From Tetracladium setigerum (lineage: Eukaryota; Ascomycota; Leotiomycetes; Helotiales), in assembly GCA_031472005.1 (NCBI GenBank), contig PZJY01000003.1, positions 496,001 to 560,000 on the forward strand: DNA of 64,000 nt, written 5' to 3'. The translations under genes and the position numbers were made by a program. Of the stretch, positions 35,799-47,621 are shown in pieces. Within the stretch, counting starts at the first letter, position 1; each line of letters opens with the position of its first letter. The notes under the pieces were generated by a model, which worked only from the letters and a program-made list of their open reading frames with translations, did no database searches and was not told the origin of the DNA.

Positions 35799-37924
35799 TC
35801 ATGAATACCCAATGATCTCTCTGTCGTCGTCTACCAACCTGCCGTATCTGTTTGATCGTTAGTATCAGCAACTATTGTCAAACTCCAAGAAAGACGAAAA
35901 ATGGGATGATGGAAAGAGAGGGAGAGGGAAAGGGGAAAAGGAAAGAAAAAAAAAACTCACTCCAACAGCAGCCTGAAAAACCACACCTCTAAATCATCAT
36001 TCCTCAGCACCTTCCTCGCCCACTCTCTCCCCGCCAACGCCAACCTCTCAGCCTCCACCTTCCCATCCTCCTCGGCGCTGAACCACCTCAACGTCTCAAC
36101 CCACTCATTCCCCCTCAGACTCAATGGCACATAATGCACCCACGGCGTTAACCACTCCTCATGCCACTCCCTAAACACCGCCATCTTAAACACCAGACTC
36201 AGACTCTCCAAAAAGGCGTAGAAGCGACCGCTGAACGCATTGCCATCCATATCTAGCAGGTACTTGTATTGCCACGCTTCCTGCTGCTCGACGCCTGGTT
36301 TGATCTCAAAGAATTCGCGCTGGACGTTGCAGTCGTCCTCGTCGCACTGGCCGACGTTGGAGAAGAAGATGTCGAAGAGTTTCTTGAAGTTACTGCGTGG
36401 GACTTCGGTTATCTTCCACGCTGCTGCGGCTATCGTGGATGCGGCTTCTTTTACGAGGATTTGTGTCTTGCCGTGTGAGTTTACGTCGGTGACGATCTTT
36501 TGACGATGTTGGCGACGCCAACCTCCTGCTCGACTGAAGCCGCCGGTGGTGGAGCCCCGCCAGTAGAAGCGGTCTTCTTTCTTGGCCCAGGGCACTTCGA
36601 GCGTTTCGTTGTATGTTACCTTGCCGGCCCAGTACCATGGGGAGGGGTAGATGATGTCGGAGTAGGAGGATATCTTGGATTGCGAGAAGATGGGGAAGAG
36701 GTCGTGGACGAGGTTGTAGGCGTTGGGGCGTTCGAAGAATCCGAATGTTTCGCGGAGAGAGGGGGATTGGCAGATATCTGAGAAGGCGGTTTTGTTGCTA
36801 ACGAATCCGAGCTCGTGGAAAGCGTAGCTGGCAATGTTGTCGTCTTTTGCTCCGTCTTCTAGGTTTCGCGATGGGCTGTCTGTAGGGCAGGACATTCGGG
36901 AATGAGTCCATACGTTCTGGTGTGCGAAGACGTTGAATCGTGTGTACTTCACATCCTCAAGTCTCTCGCCACTGCTCATATCCTTTGGAGTTTTGGTCCA
37001 AGAATTGCGTGGTGTTTTGTTCGCATTTGCTGCCGGCATTTTAACCTCCTTTGCAGCTTTGACCAATCTCTCCAAATCTTCGTATGGGATGACGACTCGA
37101 GGTTCATCATGGACGTTGAATGGCAGATCCATATCTGGTAGATGCTGGATAAATCCCTTCATCATCTCCACCGTAGCATTCTTCTGCCAGTCGTTCCACG
37201 CTCCGTCTACCTTCGTAACCTTTCCATTTCGTATCAAAGCGCCAATTAAGTTGTTGTCTGGATATCCCAAGGCCTCTCTCGCCCTCGCTCGTATAGTTGC
37301 CGGCTTCAAACCCCAGAATGGTGTCAAGGTCTGCTGGATCGAATCGTACTCATCAATCAATTGAATGCCCCGTTTCGTCGCAAATTCGTACCACTTGTCA
37401 AAATTTGGTGGGGGAGGTATGCGATATCGTTTTCTGTATTCGGCCACTGCCTGCTCTAAAGTTTTCGACTGTCTCGCGACCTTCTTCTCATGCTCCTTTT
37501 GTGCGTTCTGGATCAATGTCCATATTGGGTGCGTAGATGTGCCCTGGGGCTTTGCTTCCCCCCCCTTTTCCGTTCCTTTCCCCGGGGATTTGGGATCCTC
37601 TTTATCTGTCACTTTCTCTGGAACAGCTACTGGACTGGTGACAGGCGCATGTGGTTTAGGTGCTGGTGGAACCGGCGCAAGTGAGGATGGAGCGCGGATG
37701 TACAAGATGGACAAGCCAGTCAGTGCAACCACGCAGAAGAACACGAAGAGCTGTCGTGAGCGCATCCTTCGCTTGACTCTCGAGACTATTGTGTTTAGCG
37801 GAGGGATTGCTGGATCATCCTCATGGCTTGAGGGAAAGGGGTGTATGTTTAGTGGGAGGTTTGTATTTGAGAGTCGTCTCTTTGCGATTGCGCGTCCGTG
37901 TCGACCCCCCGGTTGCCAAGTCAT
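35799..37924 (-). CDS. Glycosyltransferase family 90 (CAP10-like) type II membrane protein
   Basis: Two exons (35961-37924, 35799-35847) give 670 residues; the last exon adds only EYGRLVDDDREIIGYS. A single signal anchor (LFVFFCVVALTGLSILYI) lies at about residues 59-76 after a basic cytosolic tail, so it is probably Golgi-resident with a lumenal catalytic domain. A Pro/Lys-rich stem follows. The CAP10/GT90 domain covers the C-terminal 400 residues, with FYWRGSTTGG, the W-Y-W segment YPSPWYWAGKV, and the late FSGRFYAFLESLSLVFK. Family members transfer xylose or glucose (Cryptococcus Cap10/Cxt1, POGLUT); the sugar here is unknown. The intron is 113 nt with a very long T run after its donor. 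Confidence 0.9.
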
Positions 37925-38537
37925 AACTCCCTGCCAAGGATCAAGCCGTCGGCCGTTTTTACATGCTTGAAATGTCTGTACAAAGGTAAAAAGTGCACGG
38001 GATGTCGCACTTAAGTGAGTGTTGTTTAGGGATGTTCAGAAACTCAAGTTCAGCCTGGTTGAGCGATTTTCGTGTTTGCCATCTCAATTAGGGGGCCTAT
38101 TAGCTGCAGAAATAGGCTATGCTATGCGATTTTACCTAGCTATGTCAGGCGACCACGCCGCATCCAAGAGTTTTTGGTTGATCTTTGCCCAAAAGCAACT
38201 ACTGAATTGGGTGACAGACTCATAAATTTCACCAAACTAAGGGCAAGAGTTTAATTACATTGAATAGAGATCATGGGTTAAGTCTTTAGACAGCAATTCA
38301 CACACTTATTAAACAACACAGAAAGAACACGGGTAAGATGGAGTTCATGAGTTTGTGATTGCCTTTTTTGCACTATCTACTTCCTGTGAAGTATCTGATC
38401 AATGCACGTAGCAAGAAATCAGACTTGGGTATCAACAGATTCCACCTTGGAAAACTCCTCAGCGTTCTGCTCCAGACAGCTGCATATGCTCATGATGCTC
38501 CAAAACGCCCCCAATCCATGCCCCATTTTTGGTTACT
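37925..38537. other. Intergenic stretch
   Basis: This is the promoter and leader of the GT90 gene together with the 3' flank of uS8. No gene seen. Confidence 0.6.
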
Positions 38538-39172
38538 CTAGTAGAAGAAACCGATGATCTTTCCGGCAACGTGCTTGCGTCTGGCCTCCTCGTGGTCCAT
38601 GATACCGGCGGAGGTGGTGAGAAGGATGTAACCGAATTGACGGGATGGCAAAAGCTTGACAACCCACTTCTCGAGGTCACCGAGACGGACGTTGTAGCGT
38701 GGGGAGATGACACCGGTCTTGTTAAGACTGAGAATAGAATTAGTATGGTATGGTATATAGGCTTTATTTTCTTACCGGCCGTTCAATTGGATGACGATCT
38801 TGCCGGAGCGGTGGTCGTCAATCTCCTCGAACTCTCCAATGTATCCTACACAAGTGTTAGCATGTTGCGAAAGATTAAACGTGTAAAATCAGGGAAGTAT
38901 TCAGAAAACGTGTAAGATCCTCGCGGTAATCTATCGGCAACTTAAAGGACTAAGGTCGTGAAATGTTTGAGACCCGCATCTAGTTATCATGCCGACTTCT
39001 GGGGGGCAGGGGAGAAGAGGAAGACGAGAGGACGGTAATTACCATGACGTTGCATCACTGACAAGCACTTGATGATGACCTTGGAGCTTGGTCGGATGAG
39101 GACTTGACGCTTTCCAGCCTGCTCAGCATTGTTGATCGCATTGAGCGCGTCGGAGAGAACACTGGTCTTCAT
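38538..39172 (-). CDS. RPS22: 40S ribosomal protein uS8 (S22/S15A)
   Basis: Three exons (39043-39172, 38776-38845, 38538-38727) give 129 residues, the family's usual length. Landmarks are VLSDALNAINNAEQAGKRQV, SSKVIIKCLSVMQRHG, the HRSGKIVIQLNGRLNK strand, and the near-invariant C-terminus TTSAGIMDHEEARRKH. It is a small-subunit primary rRNA binder of the central domain. The first intron is 197 nt against 48 nt for the second. That first intron encloses an H/ACA snoRNA, consistent with yeast, where an RPS22 gene intron hosts snR44. The eS12 gene lies divergently upstream. Confidence 0.95.
38860..38996 (-). ncRNA. Intronic H/ACA box snoRNA, likely snR44-type
   Basis: It lies in intron 1 of uS8. 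The 5' hairpin closes with GTCGGCA (38990-38996) and TGCCGAT (38933-38939). It is followed at once by the H box AGATTA (38927-38932), matching ANANNA. The 3' hairpin closes with GCGAGGAT (38917-38924) and ATCTTTCGC (38867-38875), with one bulge. The ACA box is at 38863-38865, three bases from the predicted 3' end. This is the full hairpin-hinge-hairpin-tail plan. In yeast an intron of RPS22B hosts snR44, a pseudouridylation guide for both rRNAs; identity is inferred from the host gene. I did not work out the guide pockets. Confidence 0.7.
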
Positions 39173-39744
39173 TTTGACTGGCGTGGGAGATTCTCAAATC
39201 GTAATTGACTGTGAGGTATCTGCAGGCGGGTGTTGTATTAGCCTTCATAGGCTCTGAGCATGGAGAGTGCCCTCATGATGACAAGAGGGTTCTTCAGCTC
39301 GTCGGAAAAGAGGACGAGAAGTATCGACATCTTTCAACAGCTTGGGTCGCATGCGCCGATTGAGTAGATGTCGATTTTCTCCCCTCTGCCATTCATGAAG
39401 GGTCTTGCGGTTGTTGGTGAGGGATATACATACCTCGAAAATGTACTTTGCGTGATGTTGTTGTCGATGAGGATTGGAAGAAAATAAAAGCTGAAGGAAT
39501 TTCGCGAAATGGCTACTGTGGTGTGGAGCCCGGTCCGTGCACTAAAATATAAGGCCAAAAACTCGAGAACTTCAGGCATCAACTCGCTAAAAAATTGGCC
39601 CCGGTCGTTCTTTCCTGCCTACCCTACCACCTTAGCGCACACAACTGATCGCAACTTCTACGAGACCCTTCACGACAACCACAAAAACACCATACATACT
39701 CAACCATTCAATTCTCGAGGACCCGACGACATTGAATCAATCAA
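39173..39744. other. Divergent promoter of uS8 and eS12
   Basis: This is 572 bp between two ribosomal protein start codons, probably co-regulated. C/A-rich leader sequence precedes 39745. No named site recognised. Confidence 0.6.
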
Positions 39745-40357
39745 CATGGTATTTTTCCTTTTGAATAACTACGTTTCCTGCGCTGACACCCCACTTGTCT
39801 GAAGCAGAGAACAGCGTTCACGAACAAGAGGAGGAGGTCGAGGTCGCAGCAGACGAAGGATCCGGATCTTTGTCAGTCCTTGATGCATTGAAGGGCAGTA
39901 AGTACACGCTGTCTGTTGACAAGAAGCTCTATATGCTAATCATTCCCCTCAAGCACTTAAAATTTCGCTCAAGCACGATGGTCTCGCTAGAGGTCTCCGT
40001 GAAGCCTCCAAGGCTTTGGATAGACGTCAAGCACACATGTGCGTCTTGAACGAGGCTTGTGAGGAGGAGGCATACAAGAAGTTGGTCATTGCGCTCTGCT
40101 CCGAGCACAAGATCCCTTTGATCAAGGTCCCTGACGGAAAGCAATTGGGCGAGTGGGCTGGTTTGTGTAAGTGGTTATTCAACAGGCGTGGCGGCGAGTG
40201 GAGGGGTAGTATGCTAATTGTGATATGTATAGGTGTATTGGACCGCGAGGGAAATGCACGCAAGGTTGTCAACTGCTCCTGCGTTGTCGTCAAGGATTGG
40301 GGTGAGGAGTCTCAAGAGCGCTCTGTCCTCCTCAACTACTTCCAAACCGAACAGTAA
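39745..40357 (+). CDS. RPS12: 40S ribosomal protein eS12
   Basis: Four exons: the ATG alone (39745-39747), 39798-39897, 39954-40166 and 40233-40357, giving 146 residues. Landmarks are ARGLREASKALDRRQAHMCV, the NEACEEEAYKKLV block, HKIPLIKVPDGKQLGEWAGL and VVKDWGEESQERSVLL, all diagnostic of eS12. It belongs to the L7Ae/L30e fold and sits in the small-subunit beak. An ATG-only first exon is common in fungal ribosomal genes. The first intron, however, ends CCACTTG where an AG is needed. TCT-GAA after it gives the expected MSEAEN start, and either alternative AG (39804, 39807) breaks the frame. One lost A (CTTAG) would explain it. Confidence 0.93.
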
Positions 40358-40594
40358 ATCACAACAAAATGGGATATCTGATGGAGTTTGATGGTGGGTG
40401 GTGAATAGACACATGGGCCATATGGCTAAGAGGCTTTCTTTCCAATGTACTCTACTTTGGTGCATTCTAGGTGGCAAATCAATGGCATATATGGGCATGG
40501 CAAAAAAAAAAAAAGGAATCGAGTCTTATCACTGTGATACTGTGTGCATGTGACTTCAATAACGCCAGACTCCCAGACTCCAACATCCTTCTAC

Positions 40595-41129
40595 TTATTT
40601 ACGTCCATCTACCATGATTATATGGTATCCGTGCTCGGTCTTGACCTCGGCGTACTTGGGATTTGTGGTCGTCGAAGCTTCGAGCTCAAAGGCAACCTCC
40701 TCAAACTTCAGATCCAAATCTCCCCTCGTCTTCCATCCCAAAGCACCACCTATCCCACTCATTAGCATCAGCACAACCATTTATATTCCACCTCATCCCT
40801 CTTTGAGCTGCACATACCAGCTCTCGCTTTATCTTCCGAAAACTCCTCGCAACGTCGTCAAACTTCCCACCAGCCTTCAATTTCTCCAGAGCTTCTTCTT
40901 TCTTGCTATGTTTCTCGCACTATACACAATTATTAGACCTCCTCCTCGTCGTCTTGCCCTCTGCTAGGTAGCTAATAAACAGGTAGCTGCTGCTTACCAA
41001 AATGTGGCGCACGTTGATCTGCTGCGCACCCTTGACCTTTCCGCCTCCGCTGCTCTTGTCCTCAGCAGCCTTGTCTGCCTTTCCCTTTCCCTTCTTGTCA
41101 CCTCCTCCCGATTTGTTCTTGGGCGCCAT
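40595..41129 (-). CDS. Parvulin-type peptidyl-prolyl isomerase (Par14/PIN4 family)
   Basis: Three exons (40998-41129, 40818-40919, 40595-40749) would give 129 residues. A Lys/Gly-rich N-terminal tail (GGGDKKGKGKADK) is the mark of Par14/Pin4, which binds DNA and pre-ribosomes. The parvulin domain starts at INVRHIL and ends GGALGWKTRGDL ... EHGYHIIMVDGRK. The phospho-Ser/Pro-binding loop of Pin1 is absent, as expected for this group. Coding length is one base short. The second exon runs out of frame after VARSF; one more T in the T4 run (plus strand A4 at 40839-40842) restores SEDKARAGG. It catalyses proline isomerisation, probably in the nucleus and nucleolus. Confidence 0.88.
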
Positions 41130-41694
41130 AGGTCGCGGTCGGTCGCAAAGCTGTGAGTTGAGGATATATTTACGGTTGAGAGTCTAGGAGAGAAGAGGGT
41201 GGGTGTGAAGGGTCTGGGGTGAAATGCCCTCAACTCAATGGAGGGGTCCGGGTGCATGACCCCGCCAAAAGGGATTCGGTCTGGGCTCCTTCGCAGGGCT
41301 AGTGGAAGCAACGACCCCTTCCCGTCCTCTCAAACAGCGTCCTGATCTTCTCTTGTACACTTACTTATTCCTTTTTCCTACCCTTTACAGTAGATTGCAT
41401 AGTGTGCCTGTGTTACTATTTCCTAAGTCCCGGAGATCCTAAAATCCCTAGAAAGGTCTCTCTTTCTCCATTGTTCCACAAGCAAATTATCCAAATATCT
41501 GGGTTTGGGGAGCACTATCGTTTACCTACCTTTTCGCCACCCCTGATCTTCACAATCCCAAGTCCAGTACCTGCGAACACTCCGGCCTCAATCAATCCGA
41601 AAGCACCGCTTAGAGAACGCTCAATATTCTCAGATTATCGACTGACCTTGCCCTACCCAATCTCTAATACACACACCACACACACACACAAATA
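41130..41694. other. Divergent promoter of parvulin and the CDO-like gene
   Basis: No gene. A (CA)n run, about 41671-41692, directly precedes the start at 41695. Confidence 0.6.
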
Positions 41695-43003
41695 ATGCCT
41701 CATGGCTCACCCCAACCTGTCCCACTCATCAAAGTACACACCTCCCCGGGAGAATTGACCTCACCCACATCCAACCTCGTCTTTCCCACCGATGAATTTC
41801 ACACCCTCATCAACAAGCTGTTCGTCTTCCTTTCCTCCTCTTTTCAGATTTTGTGGACACTTATCTTCAAATTGTACTCCAGCTTTCAGGCACTTGGGCC
41901 ATCGTCAGGAATCACCTCGCTAGGTATCAATCCGCTTGCTTTGCAGGAGTTGATGGGTTCTTATGTTTCTCGTGAGGAGCATTGGGAGAACTACGCTTTT
42001 TCGGATCCGGGGAAGTCTTATGCTAGGAATCTTGTAGAGGAGGGGAATGGCAGTGCAAATCTTGTATGTTCCCCTGCACAACTCCTCTTCTCCTCCTCTC
42101 ACCCACTTGACATTCCACTTCATTTCAACCCTTCACATTAATTTTCGTACAAATGTCTGTGACATGACATACCCAAATCTAACATCCTATTTCCTTCGCC
42201 AAAGTTAATCCTAGTATACAACCACAACCAACGCACCCCCATAACCGACCACGGCTCAGCCAACTGCATCATGAAAATCCTCCGTGGCAGCCTCAAACAG
42301 ACACGCTATCAACACCCTGACTGGCACAAACCCACACATCAAATCCTCCACTCGATATGGTCCTCTACTTTTTCCGACACGAGTTCGAGTACGTTTTCAG
42401 GCTCAAGCAGAGACATGAGCAGTGCCAATTCATACACGAGCGCGGCATCGAATCTGAGCACGAGTGCGTCGAATTCCTATTCGAGCTCGATATCGACGTC
42501 TAGAGAGGGGTCTGCTGTGAATTCGGATGCGGAAGAGAGACTTCTCAGTAAGAACGCTACTCGTAGGAGAGAGACAGGAAAAGGAAAAGAAATGGAAAAC
42601 GTGCAAGAGGAGATCGAGGAGCCCAAGGAGAGAAGGACGAGAGAAAGCATGAGAAGAAGAAGGCCCGCCCCAAGAGGATGAAGAATTATTCCAGGAGGGA
42701 GGAAACTGCTTTGAAAGTCACGAGGGAGACGTATTATAGAAGAGATGATGTGTTTTATATGGGCAAGAATGTGGGGTTACATCAGTTTGAGAATCTGAGT
42801 GGGGAGGTGGCTGTTTCGCTGTGTTGTGAGTTTCTTTTTTTATCACCTCCTCTGCTTTTCTTGAATGCTAATGCCAAGAAATAGTATTCACTCCACCCAG
42901 CCCAGCCAGGCTAGGAAGTAACATCTTCAACGAGCACACTGGGAGGAGGAGTTACCTTGTACAGGGTAACGATTACCAATCCAGATTTGGGAGAGAAGTG
43001 TGA
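41695..43003 (+). CDS. Cysteine dioxygenase-like protein with altered active site
   Basis: Exons are deduced at 41695-42063, 42205-42825 and 42885-43003. The cupin layout of cysteine dioxygenase is clear: YVSREEHWENY, SYARNLVEEGNG (Arg111 matches the substrate Arg60 of the rat enzyme), LILVYNHNQRTP, CIMKILRGSLKQTRY, GLHQFENLS, FTPPSPARLGSNIFNEHTG. The active site differs from the family. The first iron His of the HDH motif is Thr137 (ITDH); His139 and Cys144 remain. The His and Tyr of the usual SLHLYTPP become Cys and Phe (SLCLFTPP). A Ser-rich then charged low-complexity insert of roughly 90 residues splits the cupin after the first metal motif. One missing base in the C4 run at 42668-42671 breaks frame. 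It may be a non-catalytic or changed-function paralogue. Confidence 0.8.
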
Positions 43004-44216
43004 AGAAGCTGTTCAGATGAGAAACTTTCAGCCAAACAAGGTTGGCTAGATTGAACTTTCGAGCGTAAAGGGAAGAAAAGACGAAAGAGACTAACTAAAA
43101 TTTTCCCCAAATTTGAGGGAGGGGTGATGTGAGGAGCGCACTCAAGAAATAGGGGTTCGGCATGAGTATGATCTGTATGGCGTTTGAAGGAAGCCAAAGG
43201 TTTTTATTGGAGTCTTGCAAGCTACGAAGCCTGGGATGGGAACTGGGAGGTAAACCGCAATTAATGATTTGGGCCTTGAAAAAACCAGTGAGAAGTGGAA
43301 ATACATCGGTGATGGTTGGGTTTCATATCTATATATATATATATATATATATTATGAGAGGAAGTAGTAGATTTGAAGTGGCTGCTGGGACAAAAGGAAA
43401 AGATGGAGAGAGGGGGCGGCGCGTTGAGAAACAGACAACAGACGGGAGACAGAGAGGATAGAGCTTACCGTTATTAAAAGCACACGCAATATTGCTTTCT
43501 TACTTTTTGTTTTTGGGAATACATGATACCCCTGTCCCTTTTCTTTGCGGGTATAGAAAGAGATCTACTTTTAGGTAGAGGGAGACAGAAAGAGAGGCAT
43601 TAAACATGCAACACTGAGAAACAGATGCTGCAGGCATGCATGCAGGGTGTGGTTACAAATATCAAGTACACAACGTTGGTGGAAGGAAGAGTCAAGAGTC
43701 ATACAAACCACGGACGATTAAGAGAGGAGTATTACAGACGAATGGTATTCATATTCTACTATTCTGATTCTGATTCTGATCCATTTTGAAGTGATTTTTC
43801 CATTCTTTCATTGCGGAAACATCCATGTGACGACGAGTTGAGTGAGATATTGAATACCAATACCACCACAAAGTCAAGCGGAAAACCCTGCAATGTAATA
43901 CAAATGTAACGCTTTTCCATCCATCCATGCACAACCCTGAAAAGCAAGCGCAAAAATTCTTTGTCCTCGCGAAAAACAAAGATGTAACAAGATCTCATCT
44001 AACCATGCCATGCCATACCATCCCGCCATGCAGACAAACCATTTCATTTCACTTCTCAAACTCAAATCACTTAATCTTTAAGACTCCACCGGATCGAGAC
44101 CCAACAAAAAAGAGGGAACGTAGTAGATGCCAGAGTAAAAGGTACAGGTGCAATCGTAACGCCATCCAAATCTCGAGAAGCGAATGAGTGTGGAGGAGGA
44201 GGAGAAAGTATATAGC
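43004..44216. other. Convergent intergenic gap
   Basis: A (TA)n microsatellite lies at 43326-43352. There is AG-rich sequence and no supported gene. Confidence 0.6.
43326..43352. repeat. (TA)n microsatellite
   Basis: About 13 TA units in a row with nothing else inside. Confidence 0.9.
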
Positions 44217-47200
44217 TTAGCGACCACTGCTGAAATCTGGCTTATACGTCTTCACACCTCCGGCTTTAAGAAGCTCACGAAGAGCCATGGTGGCGTATTG
44301 CGAGGAGCCGAGAGCGAATGTGACGACTACGGCGAGTTTGGGCTCGAGGTGAACACCGCCGCCGTGGCTGGAGCTTGAAGTGGGTGATAGAGGAGCAGTG
44401 GGGATTTTCTCTTCGACCTTAACAGGTTCTTCAAGTGCAGACTCAGCTGGAATTGCTGGGGGCCCAGGCTTCTCATCGGTCATGATAGTATTCTCAGCAA
44501 CGGCTCCAAGAGCAGCAGGATTTGGTTTGCCATTAGGATTGGTGTCAGCCTCGGTGGCCTCTCTAGTCTCGCCGTCCATACCAACAATCTTGGTCGACTT
44601 GGAGACAACAACGCGACGGCCATTGCCATCAACACCAGTCTGAATAAAGGTATCCAGAATATCGGGCTGAACAATGGAAGAAGTATCAATCACTGGCTCA
44701 ATCTCACGTCTAATTTGAGCAGCTTCAATTGCAGCCTCTTGTTCTGCCACCAGCTTGGCGGGAGGGCGTTCCAGGCATTCAAAGATGCTACTTGGGCGTG
44801 ATAGTTAACTTCATCTCCAGCGACCTTTGTCTCGTCTGCTGCCTTCTTTGCTTCGTCAACTGGTGTATCTCCAAGAAGCTTTTGTGCTGCTTCGGGATCT
44901 TCGAGTCGAATATCGCGGTAGGCGCGGGTGCTGCCATTGTAGTCGTTGTTAGATCTGCCACGATCTCCGCGGGTGTTCTGACCACGTCCACCGCGATTGC
45001 CACGTCCACGATTACTGAATCCCCCACGACTGTTGTTATTATCACGCTGGTTCCAATCGTTCTGACCATTGCGTTGTTGAAATTGATCGTTTTCCTTTGG
45101 CTTGGGGCGACCCTTGTCCACAATATCAAGATCGGTCTCTGCCAGTTGCTCTGTATCGGAATGATACCACTTGACTTCATAGCTCAGGTTCTTGGCTTGG
45201 CTCATAAGCTTGCGATAATTACCACTCAGACTGAAGTCTTTATCACCTCGACGCATGTTTGCTGGATCAAGTCCACCTCCACGCTCACTACCCATGAACT
45301 CCTTGTAGAAATCGCCAATGGCATTTGAAGGGTACTCAACGTCAAATCCGGGGGTGGGGAGAACAACATCGAAGATGCTGTATTTTCCGCTCTCGGCTTC
45401 CTCTGCCGTAAGTGGTCGAGCTCGCTCAAACATATCGTCAAGATGAATCGCAGCATCGTGAGCGGCTGGATGAATGACAACTTCACCGTTCTGATCAACT
45501 TCATCCTTGATCTCGGCGGCCCTAGTCTCGCCAGCCGTGATCATAACCAAATCACCTTCGATGACCTTGGAACCATAACGAGACCATCGCTCGCTTGCCA
45601 CTGTATTCCACACAAGAGATTGGTATGCGTGAACATACATCGTCTTCAGATTGCGAGGTATCATTCTCAAAGCACCAAAGAAGTCAGTGCGAGAGTTTCT
45701 ATTTCCCAAATAGCGTATTATAACTCCTTCTGCGGAAAACTTCCGAGGAAGCTCCTCAAGGGATTGTCTCGAAGTGCCAGTGGTTTCGAAGAGGTTTATA
45801 GCTCGTGCGCGGGCAATATCATCTCTACCAACTCGGTCCTGAGATGCTGGATCATTGACCAAGAGATCGTGATTGTAAGTCAAGATCGACTTCACGGCTC
45901 CCTCAAAATCGTCGTTCAGGATGAGCTTTCCTACATCGTGGGTTCCGATGCCAAAGGTTCCGAAGCGTTGAAGACCAAAGTAGTTCAAAAAACCGTGAGT
46001 CTCGAATTCCTCAACAGCCTTGCTCAAAGTTTCGTTCGCAAGTTGCACCTTTGCGTCTTGATCTAAGCCGTCCTCGCCCTCGAAATGACAGTCACGCAAA
46101 GCGATTGTGAAGAGATTACCATTCAGATCACCAAGCTTGAGTGGGTGTTTTTCGTATTTGAAATCTCCAATTCGTGCTTGTCGAAGCTGGTTATTGTAGC
46201 GAGCCAAATCCTTGGAGTGTTGTCGATAAATGGAAACTCGCTGGACAGTCACAGCGCGACGATCCTTGGTACCAGCATAAGAGAAGTCTCTGGGCTTGAT
46301 CCTCAGCAGCTTAGCCAGGTATGACATGACCTCCATTGTGTCCTTATTCTCCTTGAACAGATTGAAGTGGAGATATTCGCCGCCAAGTTCTTGCCATCCA
46401 AGCTTGCCCTTGGACTGGTTCACTCGCTGTCCTCGGTTGTTACCAGTTTGTTGCTGAACGACCGTGCCCTCTCTTCCATGCCATGAAGCATTTCCTTTCG
46501 GCATGGCTGAAATCTTAATGTTCTCACCAACAGTTAGGGTTTCGAGGCGAGATTGGAAGATGCGGCGCATATCTCCGTGCATTCGTCCTCGAACAACCCG
46601 GTCGGTAAATGGCGGAGATAAGATTGATCCAAATGTATTATGCTTGGCCCATGGCTTTGCAAGAACTTTCTGGTGGAATTCCAAGATTTCATCCTTAAAT
46701 GCATCGCCAAAGTACTTGGCTAAGGTTGCCTCATCTGCGGGGTTGATGGTGAAATCAATCGGAGCCTCTGCCGTGGCTTCTGCTGTAGGTTCTGGCTGAG
46801 CGGAGTCATTGGTCTTGATGTCTGTTGATGGCTGGGCCTCAACTGCCTCTACTTTTGTGGGTTCTGCAACTTCGTCTGCAGTCTTCACTTCGGTCGTAGA
46901 TGGCTGGACTGCTTCGGAATCCTGCTCAATATTGACCTCAGGTTCAGTCTGCTCGACTTTCTGTTCGGCGTTGTCTTCAGTGGTCTCTGCTGCAGTAGCA
47001 CCATTCTTTGCCTATTTGAATGATTAGCATCGGTCATAAAATACCGCATCAGGTGCACTGCAGAACTAACCTTTGCGGCCTCAGCGGCCCAATTTGGAGA
47101 ACGATCATTCTTCAAATGAAGCACTGTTCCATCGAGGGCGATCTCATTCACCAAGAAGTCTGTGTATCTGAGTCGAGGTTGATGTTAGCATCTGCAGATC

Positions 47201-47621
47201 GAAAGTGCAGGAGATTAACAGAGACTTATTGAGGCTTGATCTTTCATCGAATTCATCTGCAAGCATACAGAATTCAAAAATGGAAAGCACATAAGAAACG
47301 CAAATAATAATTGATGAAAACATACCTCTGCTTCAACACACCAGAGAATCCCTTCTGTTCAAGATTGACATAGTGCACGATTCCCACCTCACGTTCTCTC
47401 GCGAGGTCATCGGTATTGACCGTGACCATTTGATTGACAACTCCGTCCATCTTGTTCTCGTTATTGATTTCGACCTCGCCGTTTGCAATGCTTGCAGATG
47501 CAGGTGTTGTTGTTGTTGTAATGATGGTGTTTGTTGTGGATGGTGGGGTCAATCTTTGTCTCTTTTGGGGCCTCTCATCTGAGGAAGTAGCCTCGTCTGT
47601 TGCCAAGCCATTCTTAGTCAT
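44217..47621 (-). CDS. PUS7: tRNA/mRNA pseudouridine synthase, TruD family (PUS7)
   Basis: Three exons: 47326-47621, 47071-47167 and 44217-47011. The TruD hallmarks are present: the N-terminal GFSGVLKQRYTDFLVNEI, the catalytic block SYAGTKDRRAVTVQ with its Asp, the NYFGLQRFG motif, and LGSSQYATMALREL near the C-terminus. Disordered acidic (about 100-220) and RGG-like Asn/Arg/Gly inserts enlarge it, as in other filamentous fungi. Yeast Pus7 modifies U2 snRNA, tRNAs, 5S rRNA and mRNAs in the nucleus. The long last exon shifts frame at the C3 run on plus positions 44760-44762; one more base gives LPAKLVAEQE and joins the true C-terminus. Introns are 60 and 158 nt. The start is the first ATG (MTKNGLAT). 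Confidence 0.92.

Noticed and set aside
44740..44770. Programmed frameshift in PUS7
   Set aside because: No slippery heptamer or structure is evident, and the same kind of one-base homopolymer break recurs in unrelated genes.
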